NCBI RefSeq assembly: GCF_900114165.1
Contig: NZ_FOSB01000007.1
Coordinates: forward strand, 1-64,000
DNA length: 64,000 nt
DNA from: Halobacillus dabanensis
GTDB taxonomy: Bacteria; Bacillota; Bacilli; Bacillales; Halobacillaceae
Direction: 5' to 3'
Positions 25,857 to 34,626 of the stretch are shown here, piece after piece (positions within the stretch are counted from its first letter, which is position 1; the number at the start of each line of letters is the position of its first letter). The notes beneath the pieces were generated by a model that saw only the letters and a list, made by a program, of their open reading frames with translations, ran no database searches and had not been told where the DNA came from. Position numbers and translations under genes: made by a program.

Positions 25857-27404
25857 TTAAAACTTTTCTGAGATCGTTTTCGCTTGCATGTGAAGGGCCA
25901 AGTAGTCTGGTCCACCTGCTTTAGAATCAGTACCTGACATCTTGAATCCACCAAATGGCTGGTAACCGACGATAGCCCCTGTACAGTTACGGTTGAAGTA
26001 CAAGTTCCCTACGTGGAAGTCGTATTTCGCTTTTTCCAGGTGTTCGCGGTTGTCAGAAATGACAGCACCTGTCAGACCATACTCTGTGTTATTGGCAATA
26101 TCGATGGCTTCATCAAAGTTCTTCGCTTTTGTGAAGCAGACGACAGGGCCGAAGATTTCTTCCTGTTGCATACGGGAATCCGGATCAAGGTCAGCAAATA
26201 CCGTCGGCTCGATAAAGTAACCTTTGGAATCATCGCCTTTACCGCCTGTAACGAGACGCCCTTCTTGTTTACCGATTTCGATATAGCTCATAATCTTATC
26301 ATAGGCTCCCTGGTCGACAACCGGTCCCATATAAACGTTCTCTTCTGAAGCGTTTCCGACAGTCAGTTGCTCTGTGCGCTCTTTTACTTTTTCTAAAACT
26401 TCATCATATACGTCTTCATGGACGACGGCACGCGATCCGGAGGAACATTTTTGCCCAGAGAATCCGAAGGCAGAAACGATGATTGCTTCAACCGCTGTTT
26501 CAATGTTCGCTTTATTATCAACGACAACGGTATCTTTCCCGCCCATTTCAGCGATGACTTGTTTCAAGTGATTTTGACCTTCTTGAATTTCCGCTGCACG
26601 TTTAATGATACGTGTACCAACATCACGAGAACCTGTGAAGGAGATCAGCGCTGTTTTCGGGTGATCGACAAGGTAGTCACCAACTTCTCCACCGCTTCCT
26701 GGTACAAAGTTCAAGACACCTTTCGGAAGACCAGCTTCCTCAAGCACTTCTACGAATTTCGCTGCGATTACAGGGCTATTACTTGCTGGCTTCATCACAA
26801 CTGTGCTTCCTGTAACAATTGGTGCAATTGTTGTACCCGCCATGATCGCGAAGGCCAAGTTCCATGGTGGAATGACGACAGCTACACCTGTGGATGTGTA
26901 AATGTAGCGGTTTTGTTCCCCTGGACGGCTTTCAACCGGCTTCCCTTCTGCCAACTCAATCATTTGACGTCCGTAATACTCCAGGAAGTCAATCGCTTCT
27001 GCAGTATCAGCATCCGCTTCTTTCCACGGCTTACCAACTTCATAGACAAGATAAGCAGAAAATTCATGCTTACGGCGACGGATGATACTAGCTGCACGGA
27101 AAAGTATTTCAGCCCGGGCACGAGGATCCCACTTTTTCCAATCTTCGAAAGCAGTGGAAGCGGACTGGACCGCTTTTTCTGCTAGACCCTGGTTTGCTTT
27201 CGAAACAGTTCCGACTACTTCCTTCGTGTTCGCCGGGTTTGTCGAAGTGATGTGGTTGTCTGTACGGATGCGATCTCCGTCAATCAGAAGATCATGATGC
27301 TTCCCTAATTCCTCTTTCACTTGCTTCAATGCTTCTTCAAAAGCTTTCTTGTTTTCCTCAATAGTAAAATCTGTGAATGGTTCGTGTTTATAAGGCTGGA
27401 CCAT
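25857..27404 (-). CDS. pruA: 1-pyrroline-5-carboxylate dehydrogenase
   Basis: A 515-residue aldehyde dehydrogenase that oxidises L-glutamate-5-semialdehyde to glutamate with NAD, the second step of proline breakdown (PutC/RocA type). The cofactor loop [11 protein letters not shown], the glutamate in [13 protein letters not shown] and the catalytic Cys in [15 protein letters not shown] are present. The N-terminal [10 protein letters not shown] is typical of the monofunctional Bacillus enzymes. It starts at ATG 27404 after AAAGGGG, 30 bp behind putB, and ends at a strong terminator. Confidence 0.95.
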   Translation of the reverse strand: MVQPYKHEPFTDFTIEENKKAFEEALKQVKEELGKHHDLLIDGDRIRTDNHITSTNPANTKEVVGTVSKANQGLAEKAVQSASTAFEDWKKWDPRARAEILFRAASIIRRRKHEFSAYLVYEVGKPWKEADADTAEAIDFLEYYGRQMIELAEGKPVESRPGEQNRYIYTSTGVAVVIPPWNLAFAIMAGTTIAPIVTGSTVVMKPASNSPVIAAKFVEVLEEAGLPKGVLNFVPGSGGEVGDYLVDHPKTALISFTGSRDVGTRIIKRAAEIQEGQNHLKQVIAEMGGKDTVVVDNKANIETAVEAIIVSAFGFSGQKCSSGSRAVVHEDVYDEVLEKVKERTEQLTVGNASEENVYMGPVVDQGAYDKIMSYIEIGKQEGRLVTGGKGDDSKGYFIEPTVFADLDPDSRMQQEEIFGPVVCFTKAKNFDEAIDIANNTEYGLTGAVISDNREHLEKAKYDFHVGNLYFNRNCTGAIVGYQPFGGFKMSGTDSKAGGPDYLALHMQAKTISEKF

Positions 27405-27434
27405 GATAAATTCCCCTTTCTGATTTTAAAAATG

Positions 27435-28361
27435 TTATTTACTGAAAATACCTTTGATAGCAAATGAGATGTTCGCTGGTCTTTCAGCGAGCCTTCTCAT
27501 GAAATATCCATACCAGTCTTCTCCATATGGTAAATAGACGCGGACATTGTATCCTTCCTGTAGAAGGTCCTTCTGCATTTGGTTCCTCATGCCGTAAAGC
27601 ATTTGAAATTCAAAACGATCATTCGGAATGTTGTGTTCTTTCACTAATCGCTTTGTATAATCGACGATGGCATCATCATGACTCGCGATGGCTGTATAAT
27701 TGCCGTTTAGCAAGTTCTTTTTTATCAGATGCTTCAAGTTATCATCGACGAGTTTTTTCTCAGGAAAGGCCACTTTCCCCGATTCCTTATACGCTCCTTT
27801 AACGAGTCGCAAGTAAGGTTGGTACTCATCCAAATCATCAAGATCCTCATCAGAACGATAAAGATAAGATTGAATGACGGTTCCCAGGTTCGGGTACTCT
27901 TTTTTCAGTTCTTTATAAATTTCTAATGTCGCCCCACACCGTGACGAGTCTTCCATATCAATGGTGACTGTAACATCGTGTTTTTGGGCTTCTTTCAATA
28001 TAAGTTCCATGTTCTCCATGACAAGCTCACGACTGATATCCAGCCCGAGGGATGTCAGTTTAAGAGAAACTTCTGACTGCAATTGGTTGCTTGCAATCTG
28101 TTGGATACAGCGGATGCATTCCCCCGCTCGATCCCTCGATTCTTCTTCAGAATCTACAAACTCACCTAAATGATCGACAGTAACTACGAGCCCCTCATGG
28201 TTCAGTTGCTGTATTAACGGTATTGCCTGGGAGAACGTTTCTCCCCCAACTATCTTGTCAGCTCCAAAATTACTGCCAAAGCGTTTCGCAAAGCGGTCTA
28301 ATAACTTGTTGTTGGAAAGGTATAAGAAAAAATTCTTACTGATGGCTTCCAGGATCACCAC
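27435..28361 (-). CDS. putB: Proline dehydrogenase
   Basis: A 308-residue FAD-dependent proline dehydrogenase that oxidises proline to pyrroline-5-carboxylate and feeds electrons to the respiratory chain. The TIM-barrel motifs VTIDMEDSSRCGATLEIYKEL, YLRLVKGAYKE and the C-terminal VRVYLPYGEDWYGYFMRRLAERP are characteristic. It starts with GTG (28361; a second GTG follows immediately) behind AAAGGG. It is first in the operon with pruA and preceded by a palindrome that fits a cre or PutR site. Confidence 0.93.
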   Translation of the reverse strand: MVILEAISKNFFLYLSNNKLLDRFAKRFGSNFGADKIVGGETFSQAIPLIQQLNHEGLVVTVDHLGEFVDSEEESRDRAGECIRCIQQIASNQLQSEVSLKLTSLGLDISRELVMENMELILKEAQKHDVTVTIDMEDSSRCGATLEIYKELKKEYPNLGTVIQSYLYRSDEDLDDLDEYQPYLRLVKGAYKESGKVAFPEKKLVDDNLKHLIKKNLLNGNYTAIASHDDAIVDYTKRLVKEHNIPNDRFEFQMLYGMRNQMQKDLLQEGYNVRVYLPYGEDWYGYFMRRLAERPANISFAIKGIFSK

Positions 28362-28449
28362 ACCCTTTCATCATTCTCCTATTTGGTTCACCATGTGGGC
28401 CTCTTTAGGTGGAATGGATGTATTTAATGTTTTTTTACTGTTAAGAAAA

Positions 28450-28471
28450 TTGTAACGGATATCGCTTACAA
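28450..28471 (-). promoter_or_regulatory. Palindromic operator/cre in the putB promoter
   Basis: On the minus strand TTGTAAGCGATATCCGTTACAA is an imperfect 22-bp palindrome (TTGTAA-N2-GATATC-N2-TTACAA). Its first 15 bases match WTGNAANCGNWNNCW in all but the last position, so CcpA could bind. It falls between TTGTTG and TACAAT, an 18-bp-spaced candidate -35/-10 pair for putB. Confidence 0.5.
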
Positions 28472-28802
28472 CCAACAACGTGTAGGAAACACAAAGATAC
28501 GCCCTTAGTTTTATAGTTTAAGCACAAAACCGTCAGAACCCTGTTTATAAAAGGCAGTAAGCGGGAAAGCAGGGTTTTTATCTAATGGAATTATTCCTGC
28601 AGCAGGTCATCCATAATTTGGATGACCTGGTGTGTTAAATTATGGTTGTTATATTTATAGGGCTATCTTTCCCAGATGAGTTTCAATACAATGTCTGAAA
28701 TGCCTCTATATGTCGATACTTTCTTTTTAATAGAGTTAATGGAAATTTATGGGTGACCTGGTCAGCCAAAATGTCACCCAGTAAGCCCCCGAAATGTTGG
28801 TC
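28472..28802. other. Noncoding gap with short hairpins
   Basis: No gene is recognised. It holds an 11-bp perfect stem CAGGTCATCCA/TGGATGACCTG (28603-28629) and a GGGTGAC/GTCACCC pair near 28751-28775. Neither has a T run. They may be remnants of a repeat; no match is known to me. Confidence 0.3.
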
Positions 28803-28847
28803 AAAAAACGAGCGCCTGAAGGAATTGCCTTCAGGCGCTCGTTTTTT
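28803..28847. terminator. Strong bidirectional terminator after uspA
   Basis: A perfect 20-bp stem (28803-28822 with 28828-28847) around a 5-nt loop starts in six A and ends in six T. It directly follows the uspA stop on the minus strand. Confidence 0.9.
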
Positions 28848-28849
28848 CT

Positions 28850-29284
28850 TTATTTCATAACTAGAACAGGGCAGTTGGCATGCTGTACGACGTTATTGCT
28901 CACACTCCCCAAGAACATTTTTTTCACTTTCCCAAGACCGCGATTCCCGACGATGATCAAGTCGACCGCTTGCTCATCCGCATACTTACAGATGCTGATA
29001 CCAGGGTTTCCTTCTACTTTACTAACGAGAACCTCTGTGATGACATCCACATCAGAAGAAGCCATCTGTTCTTTCAAGACATCCATTTCCGACCTCAATT
29101 TCTCTGCCATTTCGTTTCCGATACTACGTGAGACCACAGCATTTGTCACGGGGCCTGTAGGATTGATGACGGAGACAATATGAATTTCCCTTTTAGGAGT
29201 TTCACACGCCTGATTCCTAGCTTCATATACCGCTTCTCTACTCAAGTCACTCCCATCGTATGCAACGAGAATCCGTTTGGTCAT
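28850..29284 (-). CDS. Universal stress protein, UspA family
   Basis: A 144-residue single-domain universal stress protein. The N-terminal ILVAYDGSDLS and the C-terminal nucleotide motif G-x2-G-x9-G-S (GNRGLGKVKKMFLGSVS) indicate an ATP-binding member. ATG 29284 follows GGAGGG by seven bases; the upstream ATG at 29299 is the ribosome binding site itself. It is monocistronic and divergent from des. Confidence 0.92.
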   Translation of the reverse strand: MTKRILVAYDGSDLSREAVYEARNQACETPKREIHIVSVINPTGPVTNAVVSRSIGNEMAEKLRSEMDVLKEQMASSDVDVITEVLVSKVEGNPGISICKYADEQAVDLIIVGNRGLGKVKKMFLGSVSNNVVQHANCPVLVMK

Positions 29285-29463
29285 AGGGGAACCCTCCATT
29301 AATAGAGTATCGATTTTCTATTTCCATTATATCACATTGTGAACGATTTCTTAATGGTGATCTTAACTCCACATGAAGGTGGATGTATGAATCGTTCCTT
29401 AAAGTCCAACCATCCCTTCCTATGTTCCCCCCTCCTAAGAATAACCAAACACCCATGATAAGT

Positions 29464-29482
29464 GTCATGTATATGTCCTGAC
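29464..29482 (+). promoter_or_regulatory. Candidate DesR box upstream of des
   Basis: GTCATGTATATGTCCTGAC has GTCA/TGAC inverted ends and lies about 70 bp upstream of des, where phosphorylated DesR binds in Bacillus subtilis. The inner bases are not symmetric and I cannot recall the exact consensus, so this is a position-based guess. Confidence 0.3.
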
Positions 29483-29554
29483 GTTTGTGCCTTATAAAAT
29501 GACGGAGTTTATCCTATCATAAGACCATGAACAAACGTGAAGGAGTCGTTTTAT

Positions 29555-30604
29555 ATGAACAAGGATAAACAAAGAGAGTTGAAAAAAAGCGTATCAAACT
29601 TTGCGAAACCTAATACATCTGCGGGTGTCCGTCAGCTGGTCAATACAATCGTACCCTTCATCTTACTGTGGTACTTAGCTTATGTAAGCTTATCTGTATC
29701 TGTATGGTTGACGATCCCCGTCGCAATGCTTGCAGGTGGGTTCGTCATTCGTGTTTTCATCATTTTTCACGATTGCACCCACCAGTCCTTCTTGAAGAGT
29801 AATAAAGCGAATCGAATCATTGGTACCATTACAGGGATTATCACATTATTTCCTTTTGATAAGTGGAAACGAAGCCACTCCATTCACCATGCAACAAGTG
29901 GAAACCTGGATAAGCGTGGTACCGGTGATATTTGGGTCATGACTGTTGATGAATATGTAGAAGCTTCCCTTAAAGAACGTATCGCTTATCGCCTTTACCG
30001 CAACCCTATCGTCATGTTCGGTCTAGGCCCACTTTACTTGTTCCTTGTATCTAACCGATTCAACAGAAAAGGTGCGAAGCGTAAAGAAAGAATGAACACC
30101 TATATCACAAATGGAGCTATTGCTGCTATCTATAGTATGCTCATTTGGGCGATTGGTTGGGAAGCATTCTTACTCATCCAAATTCCGATTCTGTACGTGT
30201 CCGGTATTCTCGGTATCTGGTTGTTTTATGTTCAACACCAATTCGAAGATTCTTATTTTGAAGACGAGTCAGAGTGGGACTTTGTCAAAGCTGCGGTCGA
30301 TGGAAGTTCATACTATAAATTGCCGAAACTACTACAATGGGTTTCTGGTAATATCGGGTTTCATCATGTGCACCATTTGAGTCCGCGAGTACCTAATTAC
30401 GCACTTGAAGAAGCCCATGAACAGACACCACCATTACAGCATGCAACCACAATTACGCTTGCGACAAGTTTGGAATCCATCCGGTTCCGGTTATATGATA
30501 CAGAAAACAAAACGTTTGTCTCTTTCAAAGAGGTCAAGCCTTTGCTCAAGAAAAAACGACTGTCCCTGCCTGAGCAAAGACAACCAAGCCTACAAGACAA
30601 ATAA
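29555..30604 (+). CDS. des: Membrane fatty-acid desaturase Des
   Basis: A 349-residue acyl-lipid desaturase that introduces double bonds into membrane phospholipid acyl chains after cold shock. The three histidine boxes are HDCTHQS (His72-His76), HSIHHATSG (His108-His112) and HHVHHLS near the C-terminus; together they bind the di-iron centre. Four hydrophobic segments are visible. ATG 29555 follows AAGGAG; the open frame from 29537 lacks a spaced site. The desK-desR genes follow, as in Bacillus subtilis, which supports thermosensor control. Confidence 0.94.
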   Translation: MNKDKQRELKKSVSNFAKPNTSAGVRQLVNTIVPFILLWYLAYVSLSVSVWLTIPVAMLAGGFVIRVFIIFHDCTHQSFLKSNKANRIIGTITGIITLFPFDKWKRSHSIHHATSGNLDKRGTGDIWVMTVDEYVEASLKERIAYRLYRNPIVMFGLGPLYLFLVSNRFNRKGAKRKERMNTYITNGAIAAIYSMLIWAIGWEAFLLIQIPILYVSGILGIWLFYVQHQFEDSYFEDESEWDFVKAAVDGSSYYKLPKLLQWVSGNIGFHHVHHLSPRVPNYALEEAHEQTPPLQHATTITLATSLESIRFRLYDTENKTFVSFKEVKPLLKKKRLSLPEQRQPSLQDK

Positions 30605-30663
30605 TGTGCCATCAGGTTCGAAACCTTTATAAGTTTCCACATGATATATACAACATTCTCAAG

Positions 30664-30690
30664 AAAGTCCATTCCAAGGAATGGACTTTT
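30664..30690 (+). terminator. Terminator between des and desK
   Basis: AAAGTCCATTCC (30664-30675) pairs with GGAATGGACTTT (30678-30689) and ends in TTTTCC. It should limit read-through from the induced des gene into the sensor genes. Confidence 0.75.
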
Positions 30691-30726
30691 CCTATATGCT
30701 AGAAAGAAAAAGGAGGTGCTTCTCAT

Positions 30727-31863
30727 ATGCATAATTGGTATCAAATTGTTCCGAAAAACACAGGTTTGAGTATATATGTCTGGATTATCTTTTGTGTTCT
30801 GCCTTTCTTCTTCATCTTCCGTTCTTCTTCTATTTACGAAATGATGTTCGGCATACTCATGACCTTGATTTTCTTCCTTTCCTATAGACTATCGTTTATA
30901 TCCAACAGCAAGTTCGTCTACTTATGGGTCAGTATGGAAATGGCGATCAGCCTAGTGATGACAGCGTTGTTCGGTTATATCTATTTTGCATTGTTTCTTG
31001 CTTTTTTCATTGGAAACATCAAGCACCTCGGCGGATTTTTATCGCTCTACATCGTTCATCTGACCACAACCCTGATCGCCGTTACAACCACATTCGTTTA
31101 CCAGGTGGAATCTTTATTTCCGAACCTCCCCTTCATCATTATTACGGTCATCGGGGTTATCCTTCTTCCATTCACGGTACGATACCGTAATCAACAACAA
31201 AAGTTGGAAGGGGAACTGGAAGATGCTAATGAACGGATATCCCAACTGATGGTGATTGAAGAACGGGAGCGGATTGCCCGTGACCTGCATGACACACTTG
31301 GTCAGAAACTATCGATGATCGGTTTGAAAAGTGATTTAGCTCGCAAATTAATGACCGTCCAGCCGGAAAAAGCAACACAGGAGATTGAAGATATCCGTAA
31401 TACCGCTCGCACTGCTTTGAAGGAAGTCCGCGAGATGGTATCGAATATGAAAGGGACGAAGCTTGAAGATGAACTCATCCGTGTCCAACAGATAATTGAA
31501 GCAGCCGAAATGTCATTTTACTACGAAGGGGACCCCCATTTAGAGAACACACCGCTGCTTGTAGAAAATGTTCTCAGCATGTGTTTGAAAGAAGCGGCGA
31601 CAAACATTGTTAAACACAGTGGTGCTACAACATGCCGAATCACTATTGAACAATCGCCTAACGAAATCCAAGTCACTATTGAAGATGACGGAAAAGGGCT
31701 CCCTAAATCCATTGAGCCTTTTCAGGGTAACGGATTACAAGGAATACGCGAGCGATTGGAATTTGTGAACGGGCAATTAGATATTGAGTCAACGAACGGT
31801 ACCACCATCCGCTTGCACGTTCCAAATGTCATTCAAAAGAAGGAAAAGGAGGATCATGAATGA
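30727..31863 (+). CDS. desK: Membrane thermosensor histidine kinase DesK
   Basis: A 378-residue HPK7-family kinase. Residues 1-150 form four to five transmembrane helices without a large outer domain, the membrane-thickness sensor. A coiled linker (QQQKLEGELEDANERISQLM) leads to the phosphoacceptor His188 in ERIARDLHDTLGQKL, the same number as in Bacillus subtilis DesK. The ATPase domain ends with DDGKGLP and GNGLQGIRERL. A strong AAAGGAGGTG site precedes ATG 30727. It overlaps desR by 4 bp (ATGA). Confidence 0.94.
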   Translation: MHNWYQIVPKNTGLSIYVWIIFCVLPFFFIFRSSSIYEMMFGILMTLIFFLSYRLSFISNSKFVYLWVSMEMAISLVMTALFGYIYFALFLAFFIGNIKHLGGFLSLYIVHLTTTLIAVTTTFVYQVESLFPNLPFIIITVIGVILLPFTVRYRNQQQKLEGELEDANERISQLMVIEERERIARDLHDTLGQKLSMIGLKSDLARKLMTVQPEKATQEIEDIRNTARTALKEVREMVSNMKGTKLEDELIRVQQIIEAAEMSFYYEGDPHLENTPLLVENVLSMCLKEAATNIVKHSGATTCRITIEQSPNEIQVTIEDDGKGLPKSIEPFQGNGLQGIRERLEFVNGQLDIESTNGTTIRLHVPNVIQKKEKEDHE

Positions 31864-32468
31864 TCAGGATTGTTATAGCTGAGGATCAAAAAATGTTATT
31901 AGGTGCACTAGGCGCTCTCCTCGATTTAGAAGATGGGATGGAAGTCGTCGGGCAAGCCAATAATGGAGAAGAAGCGTGCAGGCTTGTTCGTGATCTGAAG
32001 CCTGACATTTGTATCATGGACATTGAGATGCCTGTAAAAGATGGCCTTGACGCTGCCGAAGAGTTGTATGGAGAGCCTTGTAAAGTCATCATTTTAACTA
32101 CATTCGCCCGTCCAGGTTATTTTGACCGTGCAAGAAAAGCAGGGGTCAGTGGTTATTTATTGAAGGATAGCCCGAGCGAGGAACTTGCGACCGCTATTCG
32201 TAAAATCATCAATGGACAGCGCATATTCGATCCAGAGCTCGTAGACCTTGCTTTTACTGAACCGAACCCCCTGACAGAAAGAGAAAGAGAAGTTATCCAA
32301 CTGATGGCAGATGGAAAAAACACAAAGGAAATTTCGCAATCTTTATATATCACTCCTGGCACGGTTCGAAATTATATATCTGTTATTTTAGAAAAATTAG
32401 AAGTGACCAACCGAATTGAAGCCATTTCCCGCTTCAAGGAAAAGGGTTGGTACAATAAGTCCCGATAA
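31860..32468 (+). CDS. desR: Response regulator DesR (NarL/LuxR type)
   Basis: A 202-residue response regulator: receiver domain with phosphoacceptor Asp54 (CIMDIEMPVKDG) and switch Lys (LLKDSPSEE), then a LuxR-type helix-turn-helix (LTEREREVIQLMADGKNTKEISQ). When phosphorylated by DesK it is expected to activate des. It is translationally coupled to desK. Confidence 0.94.
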   Translation: MIRIVIAEDQKMLLGALGALLDLEDGMEVVGQANNGEEACRLVRDLKPDICIMDIEMPVKDGLDAAEELYGEPCKVIILTTFARPGYFDRARKAGVSGYLLKDSPSEELATAIRKIINGQRIFDPELVDLAFTEPNPLTEREREVIQLMADGKNTKEISQSLYITPGTVRNYISVILEKLEVTNRIEAISRFKEKGWYNKSR

Positions 32469-32539
32469 GCAAGGCCTCTAACAAGGGGTCTTGTTTAATG
32501 GGAACAATTTATAGAAGAACGATGGAGTCCCCTCTACTG

Positions 32540-32576
32540 AAAAGGAGTGAGTGTCGGGGAAAACAGCTCCTTTTTT
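32540..32576 (+). terminator. Probable terminator of desKR
   Basis: AAAAGGAG (32540-32547) pairs with CTCCTTTT (32567-32574), followed by T bases. The stem is only 8 bp with a long loop, so it may be part of a larger fold with GGAGTCCCC just upstream. Confidence 0.45.
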
Positions 32577-32618
32577 ATCATTGCCCCTTCACCTTTCGGA
32601 TTTACTGGTAATGAATTT

Positions 32619-33890
32619 TCACCCTCTCGCCCAATCAATCTCCCTGAGTTCTTTGAATTTAAAGTAGATAAAAGCAGCATAGAGAGCAACAAGGGTACCA
32701 CCGACGGCCATAATATGATTAATGGGAAACCCGAGAGCTAAGACCCCTGAAGTCACTAGATAACTGATGGGTATGAGCCCCATCGATGCTAATGAAATGA
32801 GCCCCATCACTCGCCCAAGCATTTTTTCTTCTATTAAACCTTGGATAAAGGCAATAAAAGGAATATTCGTTACCGATAAAGAAATACCGAAGATTCCAAG
32901 AGCCAGGATGCTCATCCAAACCTCTGTAGTGAAGCTTAAACCTACAAAAGCGAGCCCCGAAAATATCAATGAAATGAGTGCCACCTTGCAACGTTTTTTC
33001 TTCAAGTTCAATACTCCGATAACGACAGAACCAACTAGCATCCCACCCGCTAATCCAGCTTCTAGAAAACTGAAGTCCACTGACGTACCACCCAAAATAT
33101 TTTTAACAAACAAGGGAAGCCCCATCGTCATAGGCCCGACCAAAAATAAGTTCGAGAAGACAGTAGTCAAAACGATGATCAACAGTACTCTCGATTGTTT
33201 CACATAAAGCAGCCCTTCTTTAAATGTCTCCCAGAACTCCTTCTGTTCACCCGCTTCGCCACCCTCTTTCCGAACACGCATAAGGAATATAAGAAGACTT
33301 GCAATAATCAACATGACAGCAGTTGTTCCAAAAACCACTTCATAATTCCCGAAAGCAATGATGATTCCTGCGAGCATTGGTGCTAGAATAAATGAAGTCT
33401 GGTTCGTCATTTGAATGACCGAATTTCCACGCGTTAAATTTTCTTTATGAACAATAGAGGGAATAACCGCACTCTCCGCCGCCCAGAAAAAAGCATCTAA
33501 AATACCGAAGAAAAAAGCGAAAGTAACAAAAGTCCATAAAGTTATTCCACCGAACAAAAACCATGCGACAAGACCGATTAAGAGTAAGCCACGAATGAAG
33601 TCTGATAAAAACATGATTTTTGTTTTACTGTACCGATCCGCTACAGTTCCGCTAATAATCATGAATAAAACACGAGGAATACTTACAGCGACATATAGAA
33701 TTCCCAGTGAAGCTTCTAAACCTAGCACATTGACCACATACCAGCTTTGGGAAAAGAGAAAAAAGGAAATTCCGAAACTGGATAAAAGGGCAGCTCCCCA
33801 CAAATATAGAAAATTTCTATTTTTGAATATAGAGGGAATTTCTTTTGGTTCTATCGTTGCATTTTCCATAGCAATATCATTACCAGCCAT
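32619..33890 (-). CDS. MFS transporter (macrolide-efflux-like)
   Basis: A 423-residue, roughly 12-helix MFS protein with the loop motif GTVADRYSKTKIMFLSD, of the MFS_3 group (enterobactin/macrolide efflux-like). Hydrophobic helices run from FKNRNFLYLWGAALLSSFG to the C-terminal LVALYAAFIYFKFKEL. ATG 33890 follows AAGGTGTGAGAATC; GTG 33899 overlaps the ribosome binding site and is not chosen. Its substrate is unknown. It is monocistronic and divergent from dapA. Confidence 0.82.
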   Translation of the reverse strand: MAGNDIAMENATIEPKEIPSIFKNRNFLYLWGAALLSSFGISFFLFSQSWYVVNVLGLEASLGILYVAVSIPRVLFMIISGTVADRYSKTKIMFLSDFIRGLLLIGLVAWFLFGGITLWTFVTFAFFFGILDAFFWAAESAVIPSIVHKENLTRGNSVIQMTNQTSFILAPMLAGIIIAFGNYEVVFGTTAVMLIIASLLIFLMRVRKEGGEAGEQKEFWETFKEGLLYVKQSRVLLIIVLTTVFSNLFLVGPMTMGLPLFVKNILGGTSVDFSFLEAGLAGGMLVGSVVIGVLNLKKKRCKVALISLIFSGLAFVGLSFTTEVWMSILALGIFGISLSVTNIPFIAFIQGLIEEKMLGRVMGLISLASMGLIPISYLVTSGVLALGFPINHIMAVGGTLVALYAAFIYFKFKELREIDWARG

Positions 33891-33974
33891 GATTCTCACA
33901 CCTTTTTTTATTGATTAATGCAAGTGTATAAAAATCCCATAGCGATGACGATATGCCTGAGAATGATTCATCTT

Positions 33975-34108
33975 CCGCCTCCAGACGGATTTTCCCACAT
34001 TACAGTCCTGTTTCCTTTCGGGGAAGTGAAAGGGTTCTGAGAAACGTGGGAGTTCGGTGTGCCTCCCTCAGCAAACAGATTTTATCTATATTTGCCGACG
34101 CCGGGCGG
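33975..34108. other. Nested inverted repeats, possible structured RNA
   Basis: The 33891-34259 gap contains no convincing gene but has nested complementary segments: CCGCC (33975-33979) with GGCGG (34104-34108), TCCCAC (33993-33998) with GTGGGA (34046-34051), and CCTTTC (34014-34019) with GAAAGG (34028-34033). An alternative hairpin GGGAG/CTCCC (34048-34066) competes with the middle stem. I compared it by eye with FMN, THF, glycine, TPP and cobalamin riboswitches and found no match. Confidence 0.35.
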
Positions 34109-34259
34109 TAATTCTTTCATTATAAATTTTATGTTCCAAAGGAATGTGCTTTTAAGTTTCTTTAAATGAGTCGTTCCTCCAATACACCTTCCTCCCAATA
34201 ACACCTATAGTATGGAAATGATTTCTAATGTCGAATGGACAGGAGTCCTGTCAAACCTC

Positions 34260-34288
34260 TTGTATGAAAAGCAATTGTTTGATAGTAT
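34260..34288 (+). promoter_or_regulatory. Candidate promoter of the lysine-riboswitch dapA transcript
   Basis: TTGTAT (34260-34265), a 17-bp spacer and TAGTAT (34283-34288) lie about 40 bp upstream of the riboswitch 5' strand. The -35 match is moderate. Confidence 0.45.
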
Positions 34289-34328
34289 TTTTATAACTAA
34301 ACATTTTCTTATTTCAATTGATTTTGAA

Positions 34329-34504
34329 GTAAGGATAGAGGTGCAATGACATGAGTACATCTGTCGGAGGAGAATGAGCTCCTGGGACACAGATGGAAAG
34401 GGGAAATTGCCGAAGCTAAAGGGAACTCATTCCCCTGAAGCTGGTTCTGCTGCTGAATAAGTACAGAACTGTCATATAGGAAACTATATGGAGGGCTATC
34501 TTAC
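34329..34504 (+). promoter_or_regulatory. Lysine riboswitch (L box)
   Basis: The P1 strands GTAAGGATAG (34329-34338) and CTATCTTAC (34496-34504) enclose the L-box landmarks: AGAGGTGC after P1, GGGACACAGATGGAAAGGGG, then GCCGAAGC, CTGCTGAATAAGTACAGAAC, and GGAGGGCTATC at the 3' end. The RNA binds lysine and then favours the terminator at 34527. It sits upstream of dapA, the first committed step of lysine synthesis, which is the expected target. Confidence 0.93.
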
Positions 34505-34526
34505 GCAGGAACGGTAAAAGTTTCTA

Positions 34527-34561
34527 CGGCAGCAGCGAGCCCTCGTTGTTGCCGTTTTTAT
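34527..34561 (+). terminator. Riboswitch expression-platform terminator
   Basis: A 12-bp stem (34527-34538 with 34543-34554, including two G-U pairs) is followed by TTTTTATTTTG. It lies between the lysine aptamer and dapA and should form when lysine is bound. Confidence 0.85.
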
Positions 34562-34626
34562 TTTGTTTGCCGTTCAGCCCTCACCACCTCGAATGTATTC
34601 AAAAATCTAAACAAAGGTGTGAGGTT

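Noticed and set aside
25660-25860. Small plus-strand frame in the putR-pruA gap
   Set aside because: It runs through the pruA terminator and ends inside pruA, has no ribosome binding site and a non-protein-like composition.
26418-27185. 255-codon open frame on the plus strand
   Set aside because: It is antisense to pruA, rich in Cys/Trp/Asn, lacks a ribosome binding site and resembles no protein; pruA is strongly supported on the other strand.
33975-34108. FMN, THF or glycine riboswitch
   Set aside because: A few short blocks (such as TTCGGGG) resemble them, but the core motifs and order do not fit, and the adjacent genes are unrelated.
34546-34626. Upstream start for dapA
   Set aside because: The extra 27 codons cross the riboswitch terminator; ATG 34627 has a proper ribosome binding site and the normal dapA start.
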